Assembly: GCF_000003605.2 (NCBI RefSeq)
Contig: NW_003130860.1
Coordinates: 8,131-72,130 of the forward strand
Length of the DNA stretch: 64,000 nt
DNA from: Saccoglossus kowalevskii
Lineage: Eukaryota > Hemichordata > Enteropneusta > Harrimaniidae
Direction: 5' to 3'
Shown: in pieces, positions 26,801 through 37,478 of the stretch
Numbering within the stretch: the stretch's first letter is position 1
Layout of the letters: each line of letters opens with the position of its first letter
Position numbers and translations under genes: made by a program
The notes under the pieces: generated by a model
What the model saw: only the letters and a program-made list of their open reading frames with translations
Told to the model about the DNA's origin: nothing
Database searches by the model: none

Positions 26801-29800
26801 GGAGATTATAAAATTACATTGTCGCTTTACCATCCTTTTAGCTGCAAAAATGATGTTTACAGCATCGATGGAATATTTCCAGTATGTCATTGACTGGGAA
26901 ACGTCATAAAGTAACACTTTGATTCATAGCCCCATTATTACTGGATCGTTAAATTATCATCACCAGTAGTATGCCCTCAGCGACAGTAAAATGATTTTGT
27001 AATGAAGTGCGTGCGGACTAAACCAGGCTATGCTGTCGCTTTTAGCTCCGCTGTCAATAGTCGAGCGGAGCCGATCATATCATATCACTGATTTCCGTTG
27101 TCGCCCGTCGTCGTCAACTGTACATTTCGACATTTTCAAAAACATCAGCTGTCTGTGTTTCATAATCACTGCAAATGTACCTTGGGTGGTTCTCTATTAG
27201 ATTTGTTCATTTTCGGACGTTATATATATATTTTTTAATTGTTGGTGAAATATTTTCGACTTCATTTTGAAAATGACTATTCCAAATGCTTTGATATTTT
27301 ATATGTAGACGCTCTGTAAGATTCGATCATTTAGTGAAGATACCTTTAATTATCTAAATTTAGTCAATATTTTCAGTAAAAAAAGCTTGTTTTGTGTTAA
27401 GAGCTTTTGCCGTTTATTCATAGCTCCACCTGGTGATCCAGTTTAGCGTCCACAACCCTGTATCAGAAACAACTCGAGCAGTTCTTACAATGTGTATCAT
27501 AACCGACCATCATAACCACACAACTTTCCACGAAATAGCGCCGCCTAGCGACAAAACACTACTGTATGTCGTTCACAATTGCTTGCCTGTTCGTACATGT
27601 ATTTCTTCATTTAGAATGTATCTCGGAAACAGGTGTTTAAATGACGGCCGAATTTGGACTTTTTTGAGATTTTTTTGGTATTTTTTTCTCATTGTTTTTC
27701 CAAATATGTGTTTGTTTATTTTTCATACACTTTGTTTTTACTTGAATTTATCTGTTGGTAGTTTTGAGAATCGCGAAACCCACAATACAAAATAAGTTGT
27801 ACGTGATAATTATACAAAATAATTAACAAATAAAATAAAACATATAAACTAACAAAAAGCATATGCCGTACAAAAAAATCAGATTTTAATCTGTTTTCCC
27901 TGTGAAAGGCCTTCTTCATGTTCGAAGATCGCTAGAGGGCGCAATATATTGGATAAGTGTATGACGTTAATTTCTGTTTTCACTACTAGAGATGGAACGA
28001 CTACAGACTGAGATGGGACCCAGCACGTTACGATAACATCAAGTCGTTGAATATTCCTATTCCGATTCTGTGGAGGCCCGATATTACACTATATAACACG
28101 TAAGTCACAAAATAAGTTTCCAACTACGGACGGATTGGCGGACTGACCCACAAATAGCCAGTAGCGTGACGGGGATATGAAAAACGAATAGCTGTGACAC
28201 CGCTTAAGAAAACATGATCAGCCAATCAACGAGCACAATGCACAATGACGTCGTTTGAAAACGTTCCATTATTATTCAATTGGCCAATAGAAACCTCTCG
28301 TTTCAATTTGAATTGTGAGATATTTCAATATTTATAAAGATGAAGGGAATGCCTTTGTTGCGCCGACAGTACAGTACCCAACATACTCGTAGTCAAATCC
28401 ATAAGAGAAAGATTTATTCACGATATAGTATACAGGAAGTAATGGCATGTGTTTCTAAGCACATTCTACTCCACGTGTTGAACCAGCTAGGTGTCTTTCC
28501 GAGTCACAGTCGCATTGTTTGAGGGCTACATCAGACAAATGACATTGATACCATCAGAGATAATATATGTAACAATGTTAGCTCATTATAACTGCAACTT
28601 TTGAATGTTAAAGCGGAGGGGTCGTCACCTGCGCACGCGTGGGAATTGAGTCCCAACCGAAGATAACAACACGTGCTTGAAACGCAAAGGCTCGTGGGTG
28701 GACGCTTATTTGTAAACAATGACACGCTATGGCCATCTGCCGCATGCGCGGGTGACGATACCCCCGCTTTAAGCGTGCTTAAAATAGCAGAATTCCAACA
28801 CTTATTATCTATATTATTATTTGTTTAGAGCTGATGGGGAGTACGATGTATTGGTCCCCAATAAAGCATTGGTAACCTACGATGGCACAGTGAAATGGAG
28901 TCCACCTGCTGTGTACAAAAGTGTATGCAAGATATGGAGCAAAGACTTTCCTTTCGACGAGCAAAAGTGCGTCATGAAATTTGGATCGTGGACTTATAAC
29001 CACGATTTTCTGGATCTGCGGCCCATGGATAACCAGGTGGACCAGGCAGACTATTGGGCTAACGGCGAATGGTACATCGTGGAAACGCCTGTAGAGCGGA
29101 ATGTCATTCGTTATGCTTGCTGCACAGATCAGTACGTCGATATTACGTTTGCGTTCATTCTTCACCGAAATCCTTTGTTTTATGTCGTCACGCTCGTCGT
29201 ACCGTGTCTTTTGATAGCCTTTTCCACACTACTCGTGTTTTATCTTCCAACTGACGCACAGGAACGCATCACGCTCAGTATTTCCATCCTTATTGCTGTC
29301 ATCGTGTTTCTTTTGTTGATTCCGTCTCTGCTGCCACCAACGTCCGATCAGGTGCCCTTGGTTGGACGATTTATCCTGTTCACTCTCTGTATGAGCATTG
29401 CCTCTTTACTGGGGACTATTTTAGTCATCCACGTCCACTATCGCACAGCCGATACACACGTGATGCCTCGCTGGATGCGCGTGGTTTTTATTATCTACAT
29501 GCCTCGCATTTTGAGAGTGGAACGACCGACAAGCAAAGAGGATTACGAAAACTACACCAAAGAAAGACGACAAGAGAAACTCAAGCAAGGCTATATGAAC
29601 AACAGTCAGATTTGGACAAATTATTCAAACGGGCGGATTTATCATTCAAGGAAATCGTTGGGTAAACAGGCTGCTAGGTTTATTGTTGAGGCTGTCAGTC
29701 CGTCATTACTAGAAGAGATCGAATGGCGGGAAGGCGGGTGTGGCGACGACCACCCAGAAACCTTACAACAGGCTCAAAGCCAGATACCGTTGCCGAGCCA

Positions 29801-31772
29801 CTACATCCGGGCAATTGATTGTATACATTATATTGTAAGTCATTTAAAGAAGGCAGACGAGGAGGAACAGGTGAGCGAACGAAGATTTATCTTTTTTTTT
29901 TTAATTTCTAAATTAAATTTCAATATGGTAATTTTGGCAACATATCACGAGAGTTTTCAGGTTTCTGACAGTACATTTAATAATTAGTATCATAATTTTC
30001 GGGATTTCCGCTTCATTTTAAAGTTAGCGATAAAAGGTTTACCGCCATGGGTTTCAGACAGCTGAAATAATTAGGACACTCAATTTTAAAGGGACGTGAG
30101 CTTGGCTTTTGTCAATAATATTCTTTTTCGCAATTTATTTCAACGTGACAGCTGAAAATGGTCGATTATTTTCCGGCTATTTACATGCCATTATTACAAA
30201 TATATGTGCCAGATGACATGTGTTTACCCATTTAGTGCTACAAAGGTAATTTTTACTCAGTGTTACATAGAATATATTGATGATACTTTGTCTAAATACC
30301 CTGTATTTGAACCCTAGAAATACCAGTATGATATTTTACTGTTTAATAATGCCCGTTCTCTAGGCGTATTTTGAACGGCACAGCGCTGAAAGTTTGACAA
30401 CAAAAGGCTACCCTGTGATTCTTATTCCTAACCACCAGTGATTCATGTCCCAAATGGGAAAGTAGAAATAACACCATACTTAAATTAACATTCGTCAAAT
30501 GAAATTCGTAAGAAAACAAAACGTATGATTGGCAAATATTCGACAAATATATTGCAATGCACCGAAACAATACACAAGAACATGGCAATTAGTACATAAT
30601 CACAGGGATTGAAATAGAATTTTTTCCCTGCATGCACAGTGTGCATGTTGAATTTGAAATCTACTTGCACTAACTTGTTGTGAAATGCACTACTTTTAAA
30701 GTTTAAATAAAATTTACAGGTTATCGATTCATGCGATCATGAAAGAATTTTCTTTTTTTCCAGTTGTCTTACAATGTTGGTTGAACTTAATTTAGGCTTA
30801 GTGAAAACGATGAGAAAATGTTAATTTCTAAATGCACAGCGTGCACATTATATTTTGAGTTTACTTGCACTAGCTAATAATCTATGTGCATAGTGCAGTG
30901 TGCACCAGAGTATTTCGACCCCTGTAATCTAACTGAACATATATATGGACAGTTTGAATGGATGCACTCTGGATGTATAAGGTAATAGACCATTTTCCGT
31001 TCACTGCGAGAATCACGCGTTATGCGTGAAATCGAACGTAAAAACAGGACAAACAAAGGTCATAGCATCGTAGTGGCGTCAAACATCGCGTGAGATTCGA
31101 CAAACGCGAAAGTATTTTGGGGGACATTTCCATGTCAATAATGTGCTGTACACATTTGATGATAGGCAATTTCGATTAAAAGAAGATAATCGAATGCAAT
31201 ATTCCTCTGTCAAAGATCGGCTGGTCGATGTGAGCTACGAAATAAAGAAATTAGAGTTCAAAATCAAATCGTTCGATTTTTGCACCAGACGTTCGACGCG
31301 CGTCTTTCATGCATCTCGCGAGATCTCGCAGTTGTATGGAAAATCACCTATTTATTTTCACTTGGAATTTATTTTTTGTTGAAAGGAATGAATCAGTGAA
31401 ATACAATCCAATCAAAAGACTTTTTTACTATATTTTACAATCAACTCGTCAAAAATTAGTGAAAATAAACTTCATACAAAACAGTCAAAAATGTCTTTTC
31501 AGCGAAAATTAATTCCAGCTGAAATTAAGTAATTTACACTAATTTGAAATTATATGTTAATTTTATTCCAGATATCTGACGACTGGAAATTTGTTGCCCT
31601 GGTGATGGATCGTATGTTACTGTGGCTGTTTTTTATCGTTCTTATTATTATGACGACAGCAACGTTCATGGCACCGGTAACATTCTGGGAAAGTGAAAAC
31701 ACGCATCGTATACCAAGAATAGAAAAACCAATAACAATCAGTTCTGCGGGCTTCAGCGATTACATCGCGTAA
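23666..31772 (+). CDS. Nicotinic acetylcholine receptor subunit, alpha-type (spliced, 5' exon uncertain)
   Basis: Cys-loop cation channel subunit of the cell membrane. Five exons join in frame to about 514 residues (numbered from exon 2). Visible: loop D Trp61; loop [10 protein letters not shown] with Tyr99; Cys-loop [15 protein letters not shown] (Cys134/Cys148); loop B GSWTY with Trp155; loop C Tyr196, vicinal Cys198-Cys199 and Tyr203. These make it an alpha-type subunit with an intact aromatic box. M1 is about 218-242, M2 [16 protein letters not shown] starts at Glu246 (-1', cation-type), M3 about 278-302, then a cytoplasmic loop of about 145 residues with an amphipathic helix before M4 (about 460-485). 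Exons of 146, 45 and 110 bp match the ancient gene structure of the family. Oddities: position 9' is Ile256 instead of Leu and position 20' is Ser267 instead of an acidic or polar residue. It could equally be a divergent chemosensory-type relative. The family is near certain; the subtype is not. Confidence 0.93.
25185..25345 (+). repeat. SINE 3' region
   Basis: Contains GATTGGGTACCTGGTAGGGT, CAGATACGCCTTGAGCT, ACTCCCCAGGGAGTTGA and the tail ATAATAATCTTAAGTGCTG. This order is what I recall from the 3' domain of tRNA-derived SINEs spread across marine invertebrates. The tRNA-like head is not evident, so the copy is 5' truncated. It lies in the intron between receptor exons 2 and 3. Confidence 0.6.
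25512..25640. repeat. Family C MITE, copy 2
   Basis: Ends GCGGTGGTCGTCGCGCAGCG and CGACTCGACGACCACCGACC in inverted orientation. About 100 bases before the 45-bp receptor exon. Same family as 17537 and 32811. Confidence 0.75.
25744..25788 (+). CDS. nAChR exon 3 (45 bp)
   Basis: Encodes [15 protein letters not shown], equivalent to the family's 'N.Q.M.TN.W.KQ' strand with the loop D tryptophan. Acceptor CTCTTCAG, donor CAG|GTGAGTGCG. Its exact 45-bp length is a hallmark of nicotinic receptor genes. Confidence 0.9.
27042..27425 (+). repeat. Family F repeat, copy 2
   Basis: Opens with the foldback TAGCTCCGCTGTCAATAGTC-GAGCGGAGC and continues with CGTCGTCAACTGTACATTTCG, GTACCTTGGGTGGTTCTC and a TTTTCGACTTCATTTTG unit. 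It ends near GCTCCACC. Located in the intron before receptor exon 4. Confidence 0.6.
27990..28099 (+). CDS. nAChR exon 4 (110 bp)
   Basis: Encodes [20 protein letters not shown] through WRPDITLYN, holding the loop A motif. Acceptor CACTACTAG, donor AAC AC|GTAAGTC, leaving phase 2, which the next exon completes. 110 bp is the family's usual length. Confidence 0.92.
28210..28327. repeat. Family J repeat, copy 2
   Basis: Diverged match of 18296-18407, with ACAATGACGTCGTTTGAAAA and GGCCAATAGAAACCTCTCG. Located in the intron before receptor exon 5. Confidence 0.5.
28608..28772. repeat. Family B MITE, copy 5
   Basis: TTAAAGCGGAGGGGTCGTC at left and GGTGACGATACCCCCGCTTTAA at right. Its right end is 56 bases before receptor exon 5, so it borders the acceptor region of the largest coding exon. 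Confidence 0.8.
28829..29870 (+). CDS. nAChR exon 5 (extracellular core, M1-M3, cytoplasmic loop)
   Basis: 1042 bp, acceptor TTTGTTTAG, donor GAACAG|GTGAGCG. It begins ADGEYDVLV, then carries the Cys-loop, loops B and C, M1 ([20 protein letters not shown]), M2, M3 and nearly all of the intracellular loop, ending in the MA helix [16 protein letters not shown]1, M2 and M3 being in a single exon means several introns found in other subunit genes are absent here. Confidence 0.95.
30984..31352. repeat. Family D MITE, copy 2
   Basis: AATAGACCATTTTCCGTTC on the left and GGAAAATCACCTATT on the right, the inverse of the copy at 17668-18018, with the shared GCGAGATCTCGCAG and TTTGGGGGACATTTCCATG blocks. 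It lies in the last receptor intron and abuts a family A element. Confidence 0.75.
31353..31541. repeat. Family A MITE, copy abutting the last receptor exon
   Basis: Family A body (GGAATGAATCAGTGAAATAC, CTCGTCAAAAATTAGTG, CAGCGAAAATTAATTCCAGC) ending GTAATTTACACT. Its left end is fused directly to the family D element. Its right end lies 30 bases before the last exon. Confidence 0.7.
31572..31772 (+). CDS. nAChR last exon (M4 and C-terminus)
   Basis: Starts [20 protein letters not shown], the family's 'EDWKYVAMVIDRIFLW' junction into M4, and ends GFSDYIA with stop TAA at 31770. Acceptor TTTTATTCCAG. A relatively long extracellular C-terminal tail follows M4. Confidence 0.93.
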   Translation: MSDDWKFVALVMDRMLLWLFFIVLIIMTTATFMAPVTFWESENTHRIPRIEKPITISSAGFSDYIA

Positions 31773-31889
31773 CGATCACGTGACAACAAAATGGACCAAT
31801 GCGGAGTTCGTTCAGAACGGTATATCTACTGTAACAGACTTATATGCAATAATCCGTGCTACGTGTATGTGTAATATTTAAACATTTTC

Positions 31890-31917
31890 TTATATATATA
31901 TATATATATATATATAT
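31890..31917. repeat. (TA)n microsatellite
   Basis: A clean TA dinucleotide run in the presumed 3' untranslated region of the receptor gene. Confidence 0.9.
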
Positions 31918-31932
31918 GCATTACTAACAAAA

Positions 31933-31938
31933 AATAAA
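31933..31938 (+). promoter_or_regulatory. Possible polyadenylation signal
   Basis: AATAAA about 160 bases after the receptor stop codon. It is the first canonical hexamer after the stop that I noticed; use is inferred, and such hexamers are common in AT-rich DNA. Confidence 0.35.
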
Positions 31939-32265
31939 TACATTATGTAGTTTAAAAAAGGGGTCGATATGGAGAAGGTTTAATACTTTTATGAAAAGAA
32001 AATGAAAAGTATTTTGTAAATTGTCAGCGGTATTTAATTTCACTATTTTTTTTATGGAAACCATTCATCTGTCAATATCTGGACAAGTATTATATCACTA
32101 TAGCAATCATTTTAAATTAAGAGTACATGAAATTATCGTTTTGATATTTTATGAGTAAAAGAACATGAGGAATTCGGTTCCAGAACAGGTGTTTGAGTAG
32201 AATTGAGTTGAATGTGGCTACTCACAAAACTATAAAGTGGTGTGCATGAACACTTTTTTATTAAC

Positions 32266-32965
32266 TCTGCTGTCGACAAAGTTGAGTGGAGATGTTTATA
32301 ATACTCTTCCGTCGTCCGTAGGCGTCAAATTTCTTCAAAACTTCTTCAAAAAACGTCAGCTGTACGTATTTCACGCTCACTACAAATGTACCTAGGCTGG
32401 TTCTCTCTCAGATTTGTTTATTTTGTGACGATACCTTCAATTAATTTTTTTTTTTCATTTTTGGTTTAAAATGTTATCTTTAACTTCTTTTTGAAAACGG
32501 CTGATATTTTATATGTATGTGACCTCAGTCAGATTTGTTCATTTTGTTACGATGACCAATTTTAGTGAATTATTTTGTCATTTTTGTTAAAAAAATGTTT
32601 GTTTTTTTCGATTTGAAAATGTCTCGCCCAATTACTTTATATGTGGGCACTTCGGGTGACCCTCGCACACATTACGTTACTTATCTAATATCACTGACAT
32701 GTGAATGTTCCATTGTGAGATTGATTTGATTCATTCTGCTATCAGATTATTTCATTTAGTGTCGATAACTTCATTTTTTCATTTTACTGATTATTCTTGT
32801 CAACTCGTTAAAGGGTGGCGGTCGTCGCTCCGCGTCCTGTTTCATATGGGACTCGTAGCGACGTACATAATGCGTATAAAATACATTGTCTGTTTACATG
32901 AAATTCGAACACGCGCTGTGCGACGACCACCGCCCTGCATCTGAATCAGCGGAGCTTTACAAGCC
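32266..32965 (+). repeat. Family F repeat, copy 3, carrying a nested family C MITE
   Basis: Begins with the CTCTGCTGTCGACAAAGTTGAGTGGAG foldback region, continues with ACCTAGGCTGGTTCTC and several TTGTTCATTTTGT units, and ends near CAGCGGAGC. The family C element at 32811-32935 sits inside it, so family C moved later than family F here. Confidence 0.55.
32811..32935. repeat. Family C MITE, copy 3 (nested)
   Basis: GGGTGGCGGTCGTCGCTCCG at left and GTGCGACGACCACCGCCC at right, with the AAAATACATTGTCTGTTTAC core in inverse orientation to copy 1. Confidence 0.75.
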
Positions 32966-33197
32966 GACAGGCTGTTTGTTTTTCACGTCTTCTTGATTCT
33001 TAATTTGAAAATTATTTATGAATGACTAATTATTATATTCACTGGAATACCTTGAACTGCTGTCATATACCTATTTTTTATGTTGGCGGCGCTGTTTCAA
33101 GTAACTGGAAATTGGAACATTGGTGGCAATGTTTTTTGGGCAGCTGTATGTATGAGGATCAGATAACGAATTATTGTAATGTCCCCTAACTAAATTA

Positions 33198-33543
33198 GGC
33201 CCACTTTACATTACACTTTTCGTGACAGCGGGAACCTGTGTAAAGGGAATTCCCACTGTCGTAGTTCCGCTGTCTTCAAATTTTCTCCCGACAACTCCAA
33301 AGTGGTCGCCCGAAAGCTCAGCGGGAGTCCTTGACAACTTGAAAGTACGTATAAAAAGAACGCGTCGGGCTCAGGACAGTAGGAGGTCAGGGTTTAGGTG
33401 ATTATCATAAATCGCACGCTAATTGGTATATACAGTGAGACAAAAAACATGGCGGGGAGGAAAGAAGGCACTGGACGCTGTAGTGTCGGGACGACAGTGG
33501 GAATTTTCGCCGCTGTCGCGAAAAGCGTAATGTAAAGTGGGCC
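33198..33543. repeat. MITE with 34-bp terminal inverted repeats
   Basis: GGCCCACTTTACATTACACT at the left end is matched in reverse complement at the right end; about 32 of the 34 terminal bases pair. Length about 346 bp, no transposase. The terminus style (GGCCCACTTTACATTA) recalls PIF/Harbinger or similar elements, but the target duplication is unclear. Confidence 0.65.
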
Positions 33544-33618
33544 TTGTTGATGTAAAACATGGTGATATAACTATACTCCCGGAGAGATGTCGGTTCGTTT
33601 GCTGGTCCAATGACGTTA

Positions 33619-33840
33619 CACGTAAATGGCCGCCAAGATCTCACTGAGAGCAATAGAGCCACGAGACATTTTTTTTGTTCTTCAAATTGTGCGCCATTCT
33701 TTGCCTTCATTGCGTCTACTGTTCCACTGATCTGTTCAACCTTGACATTCTACCTAATGGTAGGATGAAATGGAACACTATTTTACAGGCAAAAGAAGTC
33801 TCGTGACTCTCGAGACTTTGGCGGCCTTTTGTGTATACGT
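33619..33840. repeat. MITE-like element, family K copy 2
   Basis: Ends carry CGTAAATGGCCGCCAAGATC with GAGCCACGAGAC, and the reverse-complement relative GTCTCGTGACTC with GACTTTGGCGGCC at the right. Related to 6457-6790. Confidence 0.5.
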
Positions 33841-34901
33841 TCTGTTTTCAAAGTGAAAGCTGGTTCAATTCATATTTATTGTATGAAGTGTCAGATATTC
33901 CATTTTACATTTTAATAAATTGAGCAATAAATAAGAAAACCACAATGCAGTCATAACCGTCTTACATCATTTGAAATAACACGTAAGTTTGTGTTTCTGT
34001 GTCACGTGGGGTGTTTGTCTGATTACGTCATAAATATCTGCCATTTTATCGTCCTTGTTCGCAGTTGGTTACTACAAAACAAATAAAAATTCAAAGTACA
34101 TATTTGATATATTTGCAGGTTAATGTCCAAATTATAGTACCCTTAACTTCTGGAAATGTGGGATCGATTTGTGGAAATGTTCGTAAACAAGAGGCGGTGA
34201 TGGTGAGCGTTGTGCACGAACTTCAAACAAGCCTGCAGCGTCACTGACGTAATCGAATAGCATATCACGGGCATTTCATGAACCCCCTTTCATACCATTA
34301 CAGATATCAGTGCATCTGTTTCGTATCTGACACCCAGAAACGCTTGTCCATCAACACGCCTAAAATAATGTATAGAAATGCATTTAAATTTGTCCCTAGG
34401 GTTACAAGCCATCTTTCGAACACAAAATACAATGGAATGACCACTTATGCCGGAGGGAAGAACTCCACATTCACTTATTCCCCGCAATAGTTGGTAAAAA
34501 TAAAATCACTTAAAGTATTATAGTGCTTAGTAATACGAGTCCATTCACGCACCATTTATTGCATATGAAAAATTTCAGATTTGTTTTTTAGGGGGATTTT
34601 GGTGTAACCTTTTCAGTAAATTTAAAGAAATCTAGAGAAATCCAAATAGATTGGACACCAGGAGAGAATTGTTGGGGTACATGTAGACTGGCCCAGTCAT
34701 GGCAATGTTATTGTTTTATATGATAATTCCCTTAGAACGAGTTTGTAGAATCTTCCAGGTTGTTTTAATAACAAAAACTATTAAATTGCCACGCCTGGCC
34801 CAGTCTAGGGTACTTCCTTAAACTGGTGTCTATCAGAAACATAACGTGATAACAGACTACATGTGCATAGCCATTGATAGGCATTTCTTGATTTCCAATA
34901 A
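33841..34901. other. Gene-free stretch
   Basis: No recognised gene. A 60-codon frame starting at 34065 has no known domain and no splice partners, so it is not called. Confidence 0.4.
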
Positions 34902-37157
34902 TGCCCTCCAGCCATGACAAAGACAACACATCATTCATCAATACTGCCCTCTAGCCATGACAAAGACAACACATCGTTCATCAATACTGCCCTCTAGCCA
35001 TGACAAAGACAACACATCGTTTATCGATACTGCCCTCTAGCCATGACAAAGACAACACATCAATCATCGATACTGCCCTCTAGCCATGACAAAGACAACA
35101 CATCAATCATCGATACTGCCCTCTAGCCATGACAAAGACAACACATCAATCATCGATACTGCCCTCTAGCCATGACAAAGACAACACATCAATCATCGAT
35201 ACTGCCCTCTAGCCATGACAAAGACAACACATCAATCATCGATACTGCCCTCTAGCCGTGACAAAGACAACACATCAATCATCGATACTGCCCTCTAGCC
35301 ATGACAAAGACAACACATCAATCATCGATACTGCCCTCTAGCCGTGACAAAGACAACACATCAATCATCGATACTGCCCTTTAGCCATGACAAAGACAAC
35401 ACATCATTCATCAATACTGCCGTCTAGCCATGACAAAGACAACACGTCGATCATCGATACTGCCCTCTAGCCATGACAAAGACAACACGTCGATCATCGA
35501 TACTGCCCTCTAGCCATGACAAAGACAACACATCATTCATCAATACTGCCCTCTAGCCAAGACAAAGACAACACATCAATCATCGATACTGCCCTCTAGC
35601 CATGACAAAGACAACACATCGATCACTGATAGTGCCCTCTAGCCATGACAAAGACAACACATCGATCATTGATACTGCCCTCTAGCCAAGACAAAGACAA
35701 CACATCGATCATCGATACTGCCCTCTAGCTAAGACAAAGCCAACACATCGATCACCGATAGTGCCCTCTAGCCATGACAAAGACAACACATCAATCATCG
35801 ATACTGTCCTCGAGCAATGACAAAGACAACACATCAATCATCGATACTGCCCTCTAGCCAAGACAAGGACAACACATCGATCATCGATATTGCCCTCTAG
35901 CCATGACAAAGACAACACATCAATCATCGATACTGCCCTCTAGCCATGACAAAGACAATACATCAATCATCGATACTGCCTTCTAGCCATGACAAAGACA
36001 ATACATCAATCATCGATACTGCCCTCTAGCCAAGACAAGGACAACACATCGATCATCGATACTGCCCTCTAGCCATGACAAAGACAACACATCGTTCATC
36101 GATACTGCCCTCTAGCCATGACAAAGACAACACATCGTTCATCGATACTGCCTTCTAGCCATGACAAAGACATCACATCAATCACCGATACTGCCCTCTA
36201 GCCACGACAAAGACAACACATCGATCATGAATACTGCCCTCTAGCAATGACAAAGACAACACATCAATTACAGATACTGCCCTCTAGCCATGACAAAGAC
36301 AACACATCGATCATCGATACTGCCCTCTAGCCATGACAAAGACAACAAATCGATCATCGATACTGCCCTCTAGCCATGACAAAGACAACACATCATTCAT
36401 CAATACTGCCCTCTAGCCATGACAAAGACAACACATGGATCATCGATACTGCCCTCTAGCCATGACAAAGACAACACATCGATCACCGATAGTGCCCTCT
36501 AGCCATGACAAAGACAACACATCGATCATCGATACTGCTCTCTAGCCAAGACAAAGACAACACATCGATCATCGATACTGCCCTCTAGCTAAGACAAAGA
36601 CAACACATCGATCACCGATAGTGCCCTCTAGCCATGACAAAGACAACACATCAATCATCGATACTGTCCTCGAGCAATGACAAAGACAACACATCAATCA
36701 TCGATACTGCCCTCTAGCCAAGACAAGGACAACACATCGATCATCGATACTGCCCTCTAGCCATGACAAAGACAATACATCAATCATCGATACTGCCCTC
36801 TAGCCAAGACAAGGACAACACATCGATCATCGATACTGCCCTCTAGCCATGACAAAGACAACACATCGTTCATCGATACTGCCCTCTAGCCATGACAAAG
36901 ACATCACATCAATCACCGATACTGCCCTCTAGCCACGACAAAGACAACACATCGATCATGAATACTGCCATCTAGCCATGACAAAGACAACACATCAATT
37001 ACAGATACTGCCCTCTAGCCATGACAAAGACAACACATCGATCATCGATACTGCCCTCTAGCCATGACAAAGACAACAAATCGATCATCGATACTGCCAT
37101 CCAGCCATGACAAAGACAACACATCGATCATCGATACTGCCCTCTAGCCATGACAAA
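34902..37157. repeat. 43-bp minisatellite array, about 52 units
   Basis: Direct tandem repeat of a 43-bp unit built from TGCCCTCTAGCCATGACAAA, GACAACACATC and ATCATCGATAC. Units differ at few sites (CAATC/CGATC/CATTC, CATGAC/CAAGAC, one CTCGAGCAATG variant). Shared rare variants show a block repeated at a distance of 860 bp (20 units), with the second block shortened by whole units further right. There is no spacer diversity, so it is not CRISPR-like. It lies in the intergenic region between the two convergent genes. Confidence 0.97.
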
Positions 37158-37478
37158 TAGAAGGACTGTGCTCTGTGCTATGTTTATTTTTTGCCGGATT
37201 TCTATCCAACCATAGACCTTAAAAAACAGGGACATGCAACTGCGGTATTTTCTTAGATGTAATGTTGGTTATAATCCGTGAATTGGACTTCAGTTTTAAT
37301 CTGTTTGTTCTACTTCCTGATGCCACACGATACCACAAAAACACGCAAAATCTCGTGTTTTTAGAAACTTGCCATCACGCAAATATGCAAAACCTGGCTT
37401 TGATCTACTCTCTAGTACGTCCATGGTCCACCATACTCGTATGTCTCTTGTGGTTAACGGGTTTATGGAGTAAATAGT
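37158..37478. other. Short gene-free stretch
   Basis: Unique sequence between the minisatellite and the LTR-like segment; the overlapping open frames on both strands show no domain. Confidence 0.4.

Noticed and set aside
27433-27795. 120-codon frame in the receptor intron before exon 4
   Set aside because: Composition drifts to Phe-rich AT-rich sequence; no domain; the hydrophobic part is a poly-T effect.
28809-29165. 118-codon minus-strand frame
   Set aside because: Antisense shadow of receptor exon 5.
32400-33000. Further exons of the receptor gene after 31772
   Set aside because: M4 and a stop codon are already present; the region is family F and C repeats.
34902-37157. CRISPR-like array
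   Set aside because: Every 43-bp period is repeated in full with no unique spacers, and the context is animal intergenic DNA. It is a minisatellite.
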